NCBI RefSeq assembly: GCF_905220705.1
Contig: NZ_CAJNAT010000030.1
Span: forward strand, 1 to 64,000
Source: Paraburkholderia domus
Lineage (GTDB): Bacteria > Pseudomonadota > Gammaproteobacteria > Burkholderiales > Burkholderiaceae
Direction of reading: 5' to 3'
DNA: 64,000 nucleotides
The notes below the pieces were generated by a model. The model ran no database searches and was not told where the DNA came from. It worked only from the letters and a program-made list of their open reading frames with translations. Shown piece by piece: positions 46,142-54,379 of this stretch (its first letter is position 1; each line of letters begins with the position of its first letter). Both the position numbers and the translations under genes were made by a program.

Positions 46142-46166
46142 CCGGGTTTGGCGAACCGAATCTACT

Positions 46167-47540
46167 TCACACTCCAGCGGCCACTTCGGGCGGCGCCTGA
46201 CGGAAACCACGCGTGAGCCAGCCGAGATAGCACAGTCCCAGCACGAACCAGATTGCGCCCATCACCAACGCGGTCGTCTCCAGACTGACCAGCAGCCACA
46301 GATCCGCCAGCGCACCCAGGAGCGGGAACAGCAGTCCGCCGAGTACGCTTATCGCCTGTGCACTCCCCTTCGCCAGAAAGAACTGCCGGATCACACACAG
46401 ATTGACCGCGGTGAACGCGAGAAACGCGCCGAAATTGATGAAGGACGTCGACGTCGCCACATCGAGCTTCAACGCGACGAGACCGATTGCGCCCGCGATC
46501 GCGATGTTCAGCGCCGGCGTCTTGAACTTCGGATGCACAAAACCGAAGATGCGTTTGGGCAGTACTTCGTCGCGTCCCATCGCATACAGCAAACGCCCCA
46601 CGCTTGCCTGCGCCGAGATGCCGGACGCGAACTGCGCGAGAATCAGGCCGGCCAGAAACACCGTCACGAAGATATCGCCACCCACTTTGCGCGCGACTTC
46701 GAAAGCGGCCGAATCAGGGTCCTTGAACACCGCGCCGGGGTGCGCGAGTTGCACCGTGTACGCGGCGATCACGAAGATCGCGCCGCCGATCAGCGCAATC
46801 AGCACGATCGCGCGCGGCATGGTCTTCTCAGGGGCAATCGTTTCTTCGGTCAACGTCGACACCGCGTCGAAGCCGAGGTACGAATAGGCGGCAATCGCGG
46901 CGCCGGCCATCGTCGCCGAGAACGGCACATGCGGCTTGAAGAACGGTTCGGCCGAAATCAGACCGCCGGGGCCGACCGCTGCGGTCACATAGTGACAGCA
47001 CAGCACGACGAACAACGCGACGATCGCGAGTTGCACGACCATCAGCACGATGTTGAAACGGTTGGCGAGCTCAATGCCGAGAATATTCAACGCACTCGTC
47101 AACACGATGAACGCTACGATCCAGATCCAGCTCGGAATGTGCGGAAACGCGGCGCTTAGATACGCGGCGCCGATCAGCCAGATCACCATCGGCAGGAAAA
47201 AGTAATCGAGCAAGGTGGCCCATCCGATCATGAAGCCCAGATGCGGATTGAAGGTTCTGCGCGTGTACGTATAGGCAGACCCCGCCACTGGGAATAGCCG
47301 CGCAAGCTTGCCGTAGCTGAGCGCGGTGAACGCGATCGCGACGAGGGCAATCAGATACGCGAGCGCGGCGGTATCGTTGCTGGCGCTCGCCAGCACACCG
47401 TAGGTGCCGTAGACGATCAGCGGCGCCATATAGGCAAGGCCGAACAGCAGGACTGAAGGCAGGCCGAGCGTGCGCTTCAGATGCGCGCTTTGGGACGCGG
47501 CAGATGCGCCCGTGCGCTCCGTGGGGGATGTTGGGGTCAT
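46167..47540 (-). CDS. APC family amino acid permease
   Basis: A 457-residue polytopic membrane protein with about 12 hydrophobic segments. GLPSVLLFGLAYMAPLIVYGTYG, the first segment with the unwound Gly motif, and YSYLGFDAVSTLTEETIAPEKTMPRAI, the family hallmark, identify the amino acid-polyamine-organocation superfamily. It likely imports an amino acid or amine. A nitrilase-family amidase gene lies just upstream on the same strand, so the pair may take up and hydrolyse an amide or nitrogenous compound. Substrate not determinable. Confidence 0.93.
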   Translation of the reverse strand: MTPTSPTERTGASAASQSAHLKRTLGLPSVLLFGLAYMAPLIVYGTYGVLASASNDTAALAYLIALVAIAFTALSYGKLARLFPVAGSAYTYTRRTFNPHLGFMIGWATLLDYFFLPMVIWLIGAAYLSAAFPHIPSWIWIVAFIVLTSALNILGIELANRFNIVLMVVQLAIVALFVVLCCHYVTAAVGPGGLISAEPFFKPHVPFSATMAGAAIAAYSYLGFDAVSTLTEETIAPEKTMPRAIVLIALIGGAIFVIAAYTVQLAHPGAVFKDPDSAAFEVARKVGGDIFVTVFLAGLILAQFASGISAQASVGRLLYAMGRDEVLPKRIFGFVHPKFKTPALNIAIAGAIGLVALKLDVATSTSFINFGAFLAFTAVNLCVIRQFFLAKGSAQAISVLGGLLFPLLGALADLWLLVSLETTALVMGAIWFVLGLCYLGWLTRGFRQAPPEVAAGV

Positions 47541-47727
47541 GCGGTGTCTCCTCTTGATAATGGGCGAGCGTCGTCGAGGGCGGCGTTGAACGCGCCCCGG
47601 TCGAGCTGTGTCGATCAGACTTGCTGAATGCGCATGGGTCGCGCCGATGATTCTTTGCCTGACGTGGTGCGCGAATGGATGTCTGGGTACTTATGTGCCC
47701 ATACACCTGCGCACCAGCGCGCGCACC

Positions 47728-48564
47728 TTAACGCGCGCGGATCACACGCGCACGTTGCCCGTGCTCGCCGTCCAGCGTCGCGAGGTCGAGCGCAATGCGT
47801 GCATCATGCAGGTAACGATAGTGTTCGCGCGCCCCTTCGAGACGCGCCGGATCAAGCGTGGCGCGCAGGACATTTTCTTGCTGCCCGGCGTCGCACACCA
47901 CGTCGCCGAACGGATCGATCAACGCCGATTCACCGGGGAACGTGAGGTTGTCGTCACCTGAACCGATGCGATTCACGAGCGCCGCGAACATCTGATTCTC
48001 CATCGCGCGCGCCACGATCGCCCGGCGATGCACGGGCCCGAATGGGTCCATATTGCCGTTCGTCACGATCAGCAGATCGGCGCCCAATGACGCAACCGCA
48101 CGCGCCGTTTCGGGAAATTCGATGTCGTAGCAGATCAGGATGCCAACGGTCAGGCCCTTGAAGTTGCACACTTCGTAACGGTCGCCCGGTTCGAACACGC
48201 CGACGTCCGACGCCCACAGATGCGTCTTGCGATAGCGCAGCGCAATCTCGCCGTTCTCGTCGACCAGCACCGTGGTGTTGAAAAAGCGGTTACCGTCACG
48301 CTCGGCGAGACCCACCGCGACAGCTACGCGCGCTTCGCGCGCTGCATGGCGGACTGCGGTAAGCGACGGCCCGTCGATCGGTTCGGCCACGTCGCCGATG
48401 GTGTCGCGCGTCGGAAAGCCCGACAGCGTGGTCTCTGGAAACACGATCAGATCGGTCCCGGCCGCTCGTTGGGCGATGGTTTGCAGCACGCGTTGCACGT
48501 TTGCCCCGCCGACGCCCGCCGCGCCATCCATGATCGGGATCTGTGCCAGTTCGAGTTGAAGCAT
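47728..48564 (-). CDS. Carbon-nitrogen hydrolase (nitrilase superfamily amidase)
   Basis: A 278-residue nitrilase-fold enzyme with the full Glu-Lys-Cys triad: Glu44 in LIVFPETTLSG, Lys113 in LRYRKTHLWASD and Cys145 in ILICYDIEFPE. This points to an aliphatic amidase, N-carbamoyl-amine hydrolase or omega-amidase type activity, not a true nitrilase; the substrate is not clear. It is followed by the APC permease (gap 187 bases) and is divergent from a LuxR regulator. Confidence 0.92.
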   Translation of the reverse strand: MLQLELAQIPIMDGAAGVGGANVQRVLQTIAQRAAGTDLIVFPETTLSGFPTRDTIGDVAEPIDGPSLTAVRHAAREARVAVAVGLAERDGNRFFNTTVLVDENGEIALRYRKTHLWASDVGVFEPGDRYEVCNFKGLTVGILICYDIEFPETARAVASLGADLLIVTNGNMDPFGPVHRRAIVARAMENQMFAALVNRIGSGDDNLTFPGESALIDPFGDVVCDAGQQENVLRATLDPARLEGAREHYRYLHDARIALDLATLDGEHGQRARVIRAR

Positions 48565-48579
48565 TCTGTCTCCTGTGTC

Positions 48580-48613
48580 GACCAGAGTTAGTGCTTTAGC
48601 ACTTACTCTGGTC
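48580..48613. repeat. 34-base palindrome, unit 1
   Basis: Arms GACCAGAGT and ACTCTGGTC, inner arms AGTGCT and AGCACT, with single T spacers and a TT centre: an almost perfect 34-base palindrome lying 16 bases upstream of the amidase start. It is followed by CCATGC, which recurs after each later unit. Confidence 0.85.
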
Positions 48614-48654
48614 CCATGCAGAGCATTTCGACCAGAGTTGGCGCTTTAGCTGTC

Positions 48655-48688
48655 GGCTAGAGTTGGCGCTTTAGCGCTTACTCTAGCC
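48655..48688. repeat. 34-base palindrome, unit 2, with degenerate partial units
   Basis: Arms GGCTAGAGT/ACTCTAGCC and core GCGCTTTAGCGC, exactly 75 bases after unit 1. A left-half copy (GACCAGAGTTGGCGC...) at 48630 and a right-half copy (ACTCTGGTCCCATGC) at about 48704 show the array has decayed. Compensating arm changes (GACC to GGCT with GGTC to AGCC) suggest that pairing is conserved. Confidence 0.8.
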
Positions 48689-48860
48689 CCATGCAAAGCA
48701 CCTACTCTGGTCCCATGCAAAATATTTGCGATCCTTGCCGGTCTGCTTCGCGTTAAATAGCGGCTGTTGTCAGACCGCCCGCGTTTCAGGTTGGGCCTAT
48801 TATTACCAGACATATTTTTGTTCGTAATCACCCGGCTGGGTTACCCTCAACGGAGCACGC

Positions 48861-49706
48861 ATGGAACTCGAATGGCGCGACCTGGCCTTTCATCGCGAGA
48901 TCGGCGCGGTTATCGAAGCACTCGACAGCGCGCAATTCTGGACTCGCCTCACACGTGCGCTCGAGCGCTATGTCGTGTTCGACAACTGGGTCGCACTGCG
49001 CTTCACGGCAGGCGTGGCGCCCCTCGTCTGCGCCGAATCGCCGACGCCGGACGGCACCGTGGATGCGATGTTCCAGGACTATCTCGCCGCGCTTTATCAG
49101 CTCGACCCGTTTTATATCGCCGCGACTGAAAGGCCTGCATCCGGCTTCGTCACCCTTGCGGATGTCGCGCCCGACAACTTTACGATGACCGACTACTACC
49201 AGCGGTACTTCAGGAAAAACATCGTCGGCGATGAAGTGCATTTCAACTACATGATCGATGCGCGGCACACGCTGGCGTTTTCGCTCGGCGCCACGCAGCG
49301 CTATGGCGAGCGCGATCGGACGGTGCTCGCGCTCTGCGCGCCCTGGGTCATCGCGCTAATGCGTCAGCGCTTGCCGTATGAGACATTCGACGCATCGCAG
49401 CAGGCCGCGAGCGAGACGGTGACGGAAACAACAGTGGACACAGACGCGCCGACGGACACGCCCGCCTACGCCGCGCGCTTCGAGCAGGTGTCGTCGGCGA
49501 GCGGACGCTCGCCACTCACCGCGCGCGAGGTGGAGGTGGCGATGCTGACCTTGAGTGGATTTTCCACGCGCGCCATCGCGGAGAAACTGACGATCTCATT
49601 TGAGACGGTGCGCGCACACAAGAAGCACATCTATACGAAGCTCAACGTCAACTCGCAGTCGGAGTTGTTCGCGCTGTTTTATGAAGCGGGACGCAAAGGG
49701 GCATGA
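48861..49706 (+). CDS. LuxR family transcriptional regulator
   Basis: A 281-residue regulator. The C-terminal helix-turn-helix (about 215-275) reads SPLTAREVEVAMLTLSGFST...ISFETVRAHKKHIYTKLNV, the GerE/LuxR signature. The N-terminal ~190 residues do not resemble the acyl-homoserine-lactone domain closely; they may be a PAS/GAF-like sensor. A low-complexity Thr/Ala/Asp linker (190-210) joins the two. It is divergent from the amidase/permease pair, so it is the best candidate for their regulator. Confidence 0.9.
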   Translation: MELEWRDLAFHREIGAVIEALDSAQFWTRLTRALERYVVFDNWVALRFTAGVAPLVCAESPTPDGTVDAMFQDYLAALYQLDPFYIAATERPASGFVTLADVAPDNFTMTDYYQRYFRKNIVGDEVHFNYMIDARHTLAFSLGATQRYGERDRTVLALCAPWVIALMRQRLPYETFDASQQAASETVTETTVDTDAPTDTPAYAARFEQVSSASGRSPLTAREVEVAMLTLSGFSTRAIAEKLTISFETVRAHKKHIYTKLNVNSQSELFALFYEAGRKGA

Positions 49707-49734
49707 CGTCCCGCGTATTGACTACCGGCGCGCG

Positions 49735-50469
49735 TCACGAGCCGCACGCGGCGCAACCACTCGCCGTTTCTTCGTAGCGATCATGATGCTTGAGCCACTC
49801 GCCCATATTCTTCTTCTCCTCGCGGCCTTTCGGCGTGACGTCGAGGTGCGCGTACGCGCTCAGGAACTGCTCTCCCCCGCGTCCGTAGGTGGAATACGTG
49901 TGATAGACGTCGCCCGCTTCGTCCTTGTAGAACACACTGTGACCGGGTAGCTCGTCGATGCCGACATCCTGCTCGGTGAAGTTGTAGAACGCCTTCTTGC
50001 TCGCGACCTCCTCGGGAGTGAACGACACGTGATAGTCGAAATTAAAGTCGCTCTCATTCGACGACACCCACGGGAACTTCCAGCCCATCCGTTTTTTGAA
50101 AGCCTCGATCTTCGCGAGCGGCCCACGCGAGACCGCCACGTACGATACGTCGTGATGTTCAAGATGCGTCAGGATGCCATCCATGTGATCCGACACGAAC
50201 GAGCAGCCGAAACAGCCCTCTTCCCAGTCGGGTCCGAACATGAAGTGATAGACGATCAATTGACTACGGCCGCCGAACAGATCGGCGAGTGTCTTGCGGC
50301 CCTGCAGCGTATCGAATATGTAGGTCTTGTCGACCTTCACCCACGGCAGCGCCCGACGTTTGCGGGCGAGTTCATCGCCGGCGCGCGTGTACGCTTTCTC
50401 TTCGACCAATAGCGCCTTGCTGGCGGCTAGCCATTCTTCCCTGGTGCCGATCCGGTGTTGCGGGTCCAT
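49735..50469 (-). CDS. DUF899 family thioredoxin-like protein
   Basis: A 244-residue DUF899 protein with a thioredoxin-like fold: LIVYHFMFGPDWEEGCFGCSFVSDHMDG, HHDVSYVAVSRGPLAKIEAFKKRMGW, FYNFTEQDVGIDELPGHSVFYKD and TYSTYGRGGEQFL. It has the CFGC pair in the position of a redox motif. The start at 50469 (MDPQHRIG) has AGGAG 6 bases away. It is the last gene of the ArsR-SRPBCC-DUF899 operon, a common arrangement of unknown function. C-terminal CAACGS is Cys-rich. Confidence 0.9.
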   Translation of the reverse strand: MDPQHRIGTREEWLAASKALLVEEKAYTRAGDELARKRRALPWVKVDKTYIFDTLQGRKTLADLFGGRSQLIVYHFMFGPDWEEGCFGCSFVSDHMDGILTHLEHHDVSYVAVSRGPLAKIEAFKKRMGWKFPWVSSNESDFNFDYHVSFTPEEVASKKAFYNFTEQDVGIDELPGHSVFYKDEAGDVYHTYSTYGRGGEQFLSAYAHLDVTPKGREEKKNMGEWLKHHDRYEETASGCAACGS

Positions 50470-50522
50470 ATGCATCTCCTTGTCTGCGTCGTGCAGGTTC
50501 GATACAGAAAAATCCGGCGAAT

Positions 50523-50951
50523 TCAAGCGAAGTAGCGTTCCAGCGAATCGAGGCCATCGCCCCAGCCGAGTTGGTGGTGGTCGCGCGTTTCTTCGTCGAC
50601 GAACTGTTCATGCGTGAGCGTCAGCAAGGTACCGTTGCCGTCCGGGCGCAACAGCACTGTGACGAGCGACTCCTGCTCCGGACTCGAACGCCATGCCCAT
50701 GTGAACACCAGTTTGGCGTCCGGCACCACCTCCAGATACTGACCACTGACCTCGAGTTCCCGGCCGTCCGTCTTGAGATACCTGATCAAGTAGCGCCCGT
50801 CTACGCGTGCGTCCAGATCCGCACGGGTCACCTCGGCATCGCCCGGATGCATCCACTTCATGAGTTGCGCCGCTTCCGTCCAGGCACGGAAGACTCTGGC
50901 GGGCGCGGCGTTGATTCGGCGCTGGAGGGTGAGGCTGGGTTGGGTGGACAT
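50523..50951 (-). CDS. SRPBCC/AHSA1 domain protein
   Basis: A 142-residue START-like (SRPBCC, AHSA1) protein: LTLQRRINAAPARVFRAWTEAAQLMKWMHP, GRYLIRYLKTDGRELEVSGQYLEVVPDAKLVFTWAW and LTLTHEQFVDEETRDHHQLGWGDGLDSLERYF. These proteins bind hydrophobic small molecules or act as co-chaperones. It overlaps the ArsR gene by 94 bases in another frame and is followed by DUF899, so all three are one operon. Confidence 0.92.
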   Translation of the reverse strand: MSTQPSLTLQRRINAAPARVFRAWTEAAQLMKWMHPGDAEVTRADLDARVDGRYLIRYLKTDGRELEVSGQYLEVVPDAKLVFTWAWRSSPEQESLVTVLLRPDGNGTLLTLTHEQFVDEETRDHHQLGWGDGLDSLERYFA

Positions 50952-51283
50952 GGGGTTTCCTCTTCGACGAAAGCGGCAAGACGATCGAGTGATTCGGACC
51001 AGAAGCGCTGATAACGGCCAAGCCATTCCATGGCTTCCTCCATCGGCCCGGCGGACAGGCGGCACGCCACCGTTCGGCCGGTTTTGCTGCGCGTGATGAG
51101 ACCCGCCTCGGACAGCACGTCGAGGTGTTTCATCACCGCGGGCAACGACATCGCAAACGGCTCGGCGAGTTCGCTGACCGACAGATCGTTCAGTTCGGAA
51201 AGACGCGCGAGCAACGCACGCCGCGTCGGATCGGACAGCGCGGCGAAGGTGCGATCGAGTACTGTTTCATTAAACTTAACCAT
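50858..51283 (-). CDS. ArsR family transcriptional regulator
   Basis: A 141-residue winged-helix regulator: LDRTFAALSDPTRRALLARLSELNDLSVSELAEPFAMSLPAVMKHLDVLSEAGLITRSKTGRTVACRLSAGPM. No Cys-x-Cys metal site, so it is the SRPBCC-linked type, not an arsenic sensor. The C-terminal ~45 residues are Pro/Ser-rich and overlap the SRPBCC gene. A perfect palindrome at its start codon suggests autoregulation. Confidence 0.92.
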   Translation of the reverse strand: MVKFNETVLDRTFAALSDPTRRALLARLSELNDLSVSELAEPFAMSLPAVMKHLDVLSEAGLITRSKTGRTVACRLSAGPMEEAMEWLGRYQRFWSESLDRLAAFVEEETPCPPNPASPSSAESTPRPPESSVPGRKRRNS

Positions 51284-51293
51284 GAGGTTAAGT
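51274..51293. promoter_or_regulatory. Candidate ArsR operator overlapping the start codon
   Basis: ACTTAAC and GTTAAGT form a perfect 7-bp inverted repeat with a 6-base spacer that contains the ATG of the ArsR gene. Location and form are typical for autoregulation by ArsR proteins. Confidence 0.6.
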
Positions 51294-51370
51294 ATAGGAA
51301 CGCGCGTAAGGATGTCAAGGACAGGTACGTGCTTTCTCAAAGCGCGCAGGAAGATGCGAAGGGGACGTTA

Positions 51371-51422
51371 CAAAAAAAGATACGCGGCGCATTGCAGAAA
51401 AAGCCCTGCAACACGCCGCGTC
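51371..51422 (-). terminator. Rho-independent terminator of the NCS2 permease gene
   Basis: Stem ACGCGGCG..TTGCAG/CTGCAA..CGCCGCGT (51382-51421), with one 2-base internal mismatch, followed on the minus strand by ATC and seven T residues. It lies about 100 bases beyond the permease stop codon. Confidence 0.85.
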
Positions 51423-51522
51423 AAGGTGGAGAACAACCGACTACACGTTCGAGCAAAGCGGCCGATAAAGCCCGCCCCACTCTCGCGTTACAGCAAATCC
51501 TGCAAAACTGAATGCAGCAGAA

Positions 51523-52905
51523 TCAGATCGCCCAGCCGCCGAGATAGAAACCGACCAGCACGATAGCGATGGCAACCGTGCCCACGTTCAGCTTGCGATA
51601 CTCGCCGCTCACTACGCGGCCGATCACCAGGGTCGCGAAGCCGAGCATGATGCCCGTCACGATGTTGGCGGTCAGCACGATGAACACGGCGCACATCAGG
51701 CCCGACATCGCGTCGACCATGTCGTCCATGTGCAGCTTGCTCACGTTCGAGAGCATCAGCAGGCCGACGTACATCAGCGCCGGAGCCGTTGCATAGGACG
51801 GTACCAGGCTTGCGAGCGGCGAGAAGAACATCACCACCAGGAACAGCAGACCGACCACCGCCGCTGCCATCCCCGTCTTCGCGCCGGCTGCAACGCCAAC
51901 CGTCGATTCGATGTAGGCAGCCGCCGGTGCACCACCGAGCAGGCCCGAGAAAATCGAGCTCAGCGAATCCGCCGTCAACGCGCGGCCGCCGTTGATGATG
52001 CGGCCGTTTTCGTCGAGTTGACCCGCTTGTCCCGCAACGGCGCGAATCGTGCCGGTTGCGTCGAACACCGCGGTCATCACCAGTGCCAGCACGCTAGGCA
52101 AAACTGCCATCGACAGCGCGCCCTTGATGTCCATTGCGCCAATCAGCGAAGCGTGGCCCGGTGCGCTCAGCGACGGCAGTGCGAACACGCCGTGAAAAGC
52201 CACCGCCGGATCGATTGCAAGCGCAATCAACGAGATCACGACGATCACGATCAGGATCGAACCCGGCACGCGACGGCGCACCAGACCGAAGATCGCCGCC
52301 AGACCCGCCACCGACATGATCGCCGGCAATGCCGTGATATTGCCGAGCGCCACCGGGAGACCCGCGCCCGGATTCTTGACGACCAGACCCACGTCATTCG
52401 CGGCGATCAGCAGCAGGAACAGGCCGATGCCGATCCCCGTGCCGTGCGCGATGCCCGTCGGCAGATTGCGCAGAATCCATGAACGCACGCCCGTCACCGA
52501 GATGCCGGTGAAGACCACACCCATCAGGAACACCGCGCCGAGTGCGACGTTCGGCTGCAGACCTTTACCGAGCACGAGGCCGAACGCGGTGAACGCAGTC
52601 AGCGAAATCGCGCAGCCGATCGCGATCGGCAGACGCGCCCACACACCCATCAGCAGCGAGCCGAAGGCGGTGGTCAGACATACGGCAACGAACACCGCAC
52701 TCGTGTCAAAGCCCGCTTTGCCGAACATGCCCGGCACGACGAACACGGAATAGACCATCGCGAGGAAGGTCGTGATGCCCGCGACAATTTCCGTACGCTG
52801 CGAACTGCCGCGTGAAGAGATTTCGAAGTAGCGGTCGAGAAAGCCCTTTCCGTCGAATGATTCGGCGCCGACTTCAGAAATCGGTTGGGCGTGGGGTTCC
52901 ATCAT
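51523..52905 (-). CDS. NCS2 family purine permease (AzgA-like)
   Basis: A 460-residue membrane protein with about 14 hydrophobic segments. RTEIVAGITTFLAMVYSVFVVPGMF and the central SLSSIFSGLLGGAPAAAYIESTVGVAAGAKTGMAAAVVGLLF match the AzgA-like branch (adenine/guanine/hypoxanthine:proton symporters such as AdeP/GhxP). It probably imports a purine base. ATG 52905 has AGGAGG 8 bases upstream. It seems to be monocistronic with its own terminator. Confidence 0.95.
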   Translation of the reverse strand: MMEPHAQPISEVGAESFDGKGFLDRYFEISSRGSSQRTEIVAGITTFLAMVYSVFVVPGMFGKAGFDTSAVFVAVCLTTAFGSLLMGVWARLPIAIGCAISLTAFTAFGLVLGKGLQPNVALGAVFLMGVVFTGISVTGVRSWILRNLPTGIAHGTGIGIGLFLLLIAANDVGLVVKNPGAGLPVALGNITALPAIMSVAGLAAIFGLVRRRVPGSILIVIVVISLIALAIDPAVAFHGVFALPSLSAPGHASLIGAMDIKGALSMAVLPSVLALVMTAVFDATGTIRAVAGQAGQLDENGRIINGGRALTADSLSSIFSGLLGGAPAAAYIESTVGVAAGAKTGMAAAVVGLLFLVVMFFSPLASLVPSYATAPALMYVGLLMLSNVSKLHMDDMVDAMSGLMCAVFIVLTANIVTGIMLGFATLVIGRVVSGEYRKLNVGTVAIAIVLVGFYLGGWAI

Positions 52906-53422
52906 GATGAGTGCCTCCTTTATCAGCGTGCTGAAACGGCCCGTATTCCGGCCGCCATCAGGTTCGTCTCGTTGCGTTGATCTAATGTGGTGTGGCAAGG
53001 TTTGAACATCGGCTTGCGATGCGTCCACAACCCGCATGCTCCGTTCTTCTTTTGCTGTCCCGAAATGTAGGCCAACACGATTATGTCTCCCATCGCATGA
53101 ATGGCATGCCCGACATGTCGCGATGCTTATATCGTTTAGGGGACGGCAAACCACGAGGCCGCTCCGCGTGTTTACACCTACTGTTTGTCATGAAGTTGTG
53201 AAAGGGTTTTGAGGGGTTCGAATCGCGAAAACCGGCGCCGAACCAGGGTTGAAAGCGCGCAATGCGGCATGAGCCGTGCGCGGCGGCCACCTGTCAGAAA
53301 GCCTGCAAAACCGGGCCGCCCCGGCGCCGCGGGTTACACTCTGGCCCTTACCTGAGTTAAAGCGTGACTTAACTGCGGCGGTCCACAACGCCCGCCCGCA
53401 CTGGCCCATGGAGTCCTTCTTG
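52906..53422. other. Intergenic region between purine permease and PRC-barrel gene
   Basis: About 515 bases between divergent genes, holding two promoters. I see no riboswitch-like aptamer, RNA gene or credible small ORF (frames at 52992-53201 and 53081-53290 lack ribosome binding sites and protein-like composition). Confidence 0.4.
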
Positions 53423-54379
53423 ATGAGCGGCGGTTTTTCGCGTCCTGCCTGGCGTCTTCCGATTCTTGCTGTGTTCGCGCTGTTCGCGCTGTCCGGTTGC
53501 AGCCTGCTGTGGGGCCCACAGCAGGCGCCGATTGTCGATGCCACGGTGATGCCCGTCGAACCTGCGAGCGCGCCCGTGGCGGCCTCCGCACCGGAGCCGG
53601 TCGAGACTGAAGCGGCCGAGCCCGAGCAGCCGAAGAAACCGAAGAAGCCGGTCGTCAAGCCGCGCAAGGTCGAACCTCCGCCGCCGGTCGCCACGCCCGC
53701 GCCGCCGCCGCCCGCCCCGCCGCCGCTGATCGTGCTGCGCACGATCGAGCGCAACGATGCGCGCGCGCTGCTCGATAGCGAAGTGCAGAAGCCCGACGGC
53801 AAGGTGGTTGGCCGCGCGGTCGACATGATCGCCGATGCGAACGGCAAGCCGCGCGAAATGGTGGTGAATCTGCAGGGCTTCCTCGGCGTAGGTGACCGCA
53901 AGGTCAATTTCCCGTGGAGCGCGTTCCGCTTCACGCCGACCGCGAAGAGCGCGCCGATCACACTCAACGCGACGGCCGCGCCGACGCCCGCGGCGAAATC
54001 CGCCGCGGTGCAATTGCCGCTGATCGACGCCGATGTCGAGCGCTCGAACGGCGCCAAGGTCGGCCGCGTGATCGACGTGCTGATCGACGCCAACGCGCAA
54101 CCGCAGGCGGTCGTGCTCGACGTCAACGGCATGGTCAGCACCGAGCGGCGCACGATTGCCGCCAACTGGTCGGCCCTGCGTTTCGTCACGAAAGACAAGG
54201 AACTGCATCCGCTGATCGATCTGAGCGATGCGCAGATCAACGCGACACCGCCATACGCCAGTGGCATGCCGATCCGCGCGGTGTCGCCGGCGCCTCCTCC
54301 GGCTCCCGCTCCTGCCGCTGCGGCTTCCGCCGCGCCGGCTACGGTTACCGCGGGCTCCAACGCACGGGCGGCCCGATGA
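53423..54379 (+). CDS. PRC-barrel domain lipoprotein
   Basis: A 318-residue protein. The N-terminus MSGGFSRPAWRLPILAVFAL, then FALSGC, is a lipoprotein signal with lipid-accepting Cys26. A long Pro/Ala/Glu/Lys-rich linker (about 40-105) spans the periplasm, followed by two PRC-barrel repeats: DARALLDSEVQKPDGKVVGRAVDMIAD and LPLIDADVERSNGAKVGRVIDVLID. Start 53423 has GGAG 9 bases upstream; an in-frame ATG at 53408 is possible. Its end overlaps the MFS gene start (ATGA). Function unknown; PRC barrels often act as docking modules. Confidence 0.87.
   Translation: MSGGFSRPAWRLPILAVFALFALSGCSLLWGPQQAPIVDATVMPVEPASAPVAASAPEPVETEAAEPEQPKKPKKPVVKPRKVEPPPPVATPAPPPPAPPPLIVLRTIERNDARALLDSEVQKPDGKVVGRAVDMIADANGKPREMVVNLQGFLGVGDRKVNFPWSAFRFTPTAKSAPITLNATAAPTPAAKSAAVQLPLIDADVERSNGAKVGRVIDVLIDANAQPQAVVLDVNGMVSTERRTIAANWSALRFVTKDKELHPLIDLSDAQINATPPYASGMPIRAVSPAPPPAPAPAAAASAAPATVTAGSNARAAR

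Larger units (their letters stand above)
45605..46166. other. Boundary region between the eCIS operon and the permease gene
   Basis: About 560 bases without a convincing gene. The part next to the tube gene is A+T-rich and holds the candidate promoter. The rest (45790-46140) has chromosomal GC content; short ORFs on both strands (for example 45838-46035 minus) look like translated noise or a decayed gene. An 11-bp inverted repeat AACGTCGACGA/TCGTCGACGTT lies at 46099-46141. Confidence 0.45.
48565..48860. other. Intergenic region with palindromic repeat array
   Basis: 296 bases between the divergent amidase and LuxR genes. Positions 48580-48712 hold repeated palindromic units (entries below). 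A start-proximal run ahead of the LuxR gene contains ACGGAGC as ribosome binding site. Confidence 0.6.

Noticed and set aside
48580..48712. CRISPR array
   Set aside because: Only two full palindromes 75 bases apart with decayed partial copies, no regular spacers and no cas genes.
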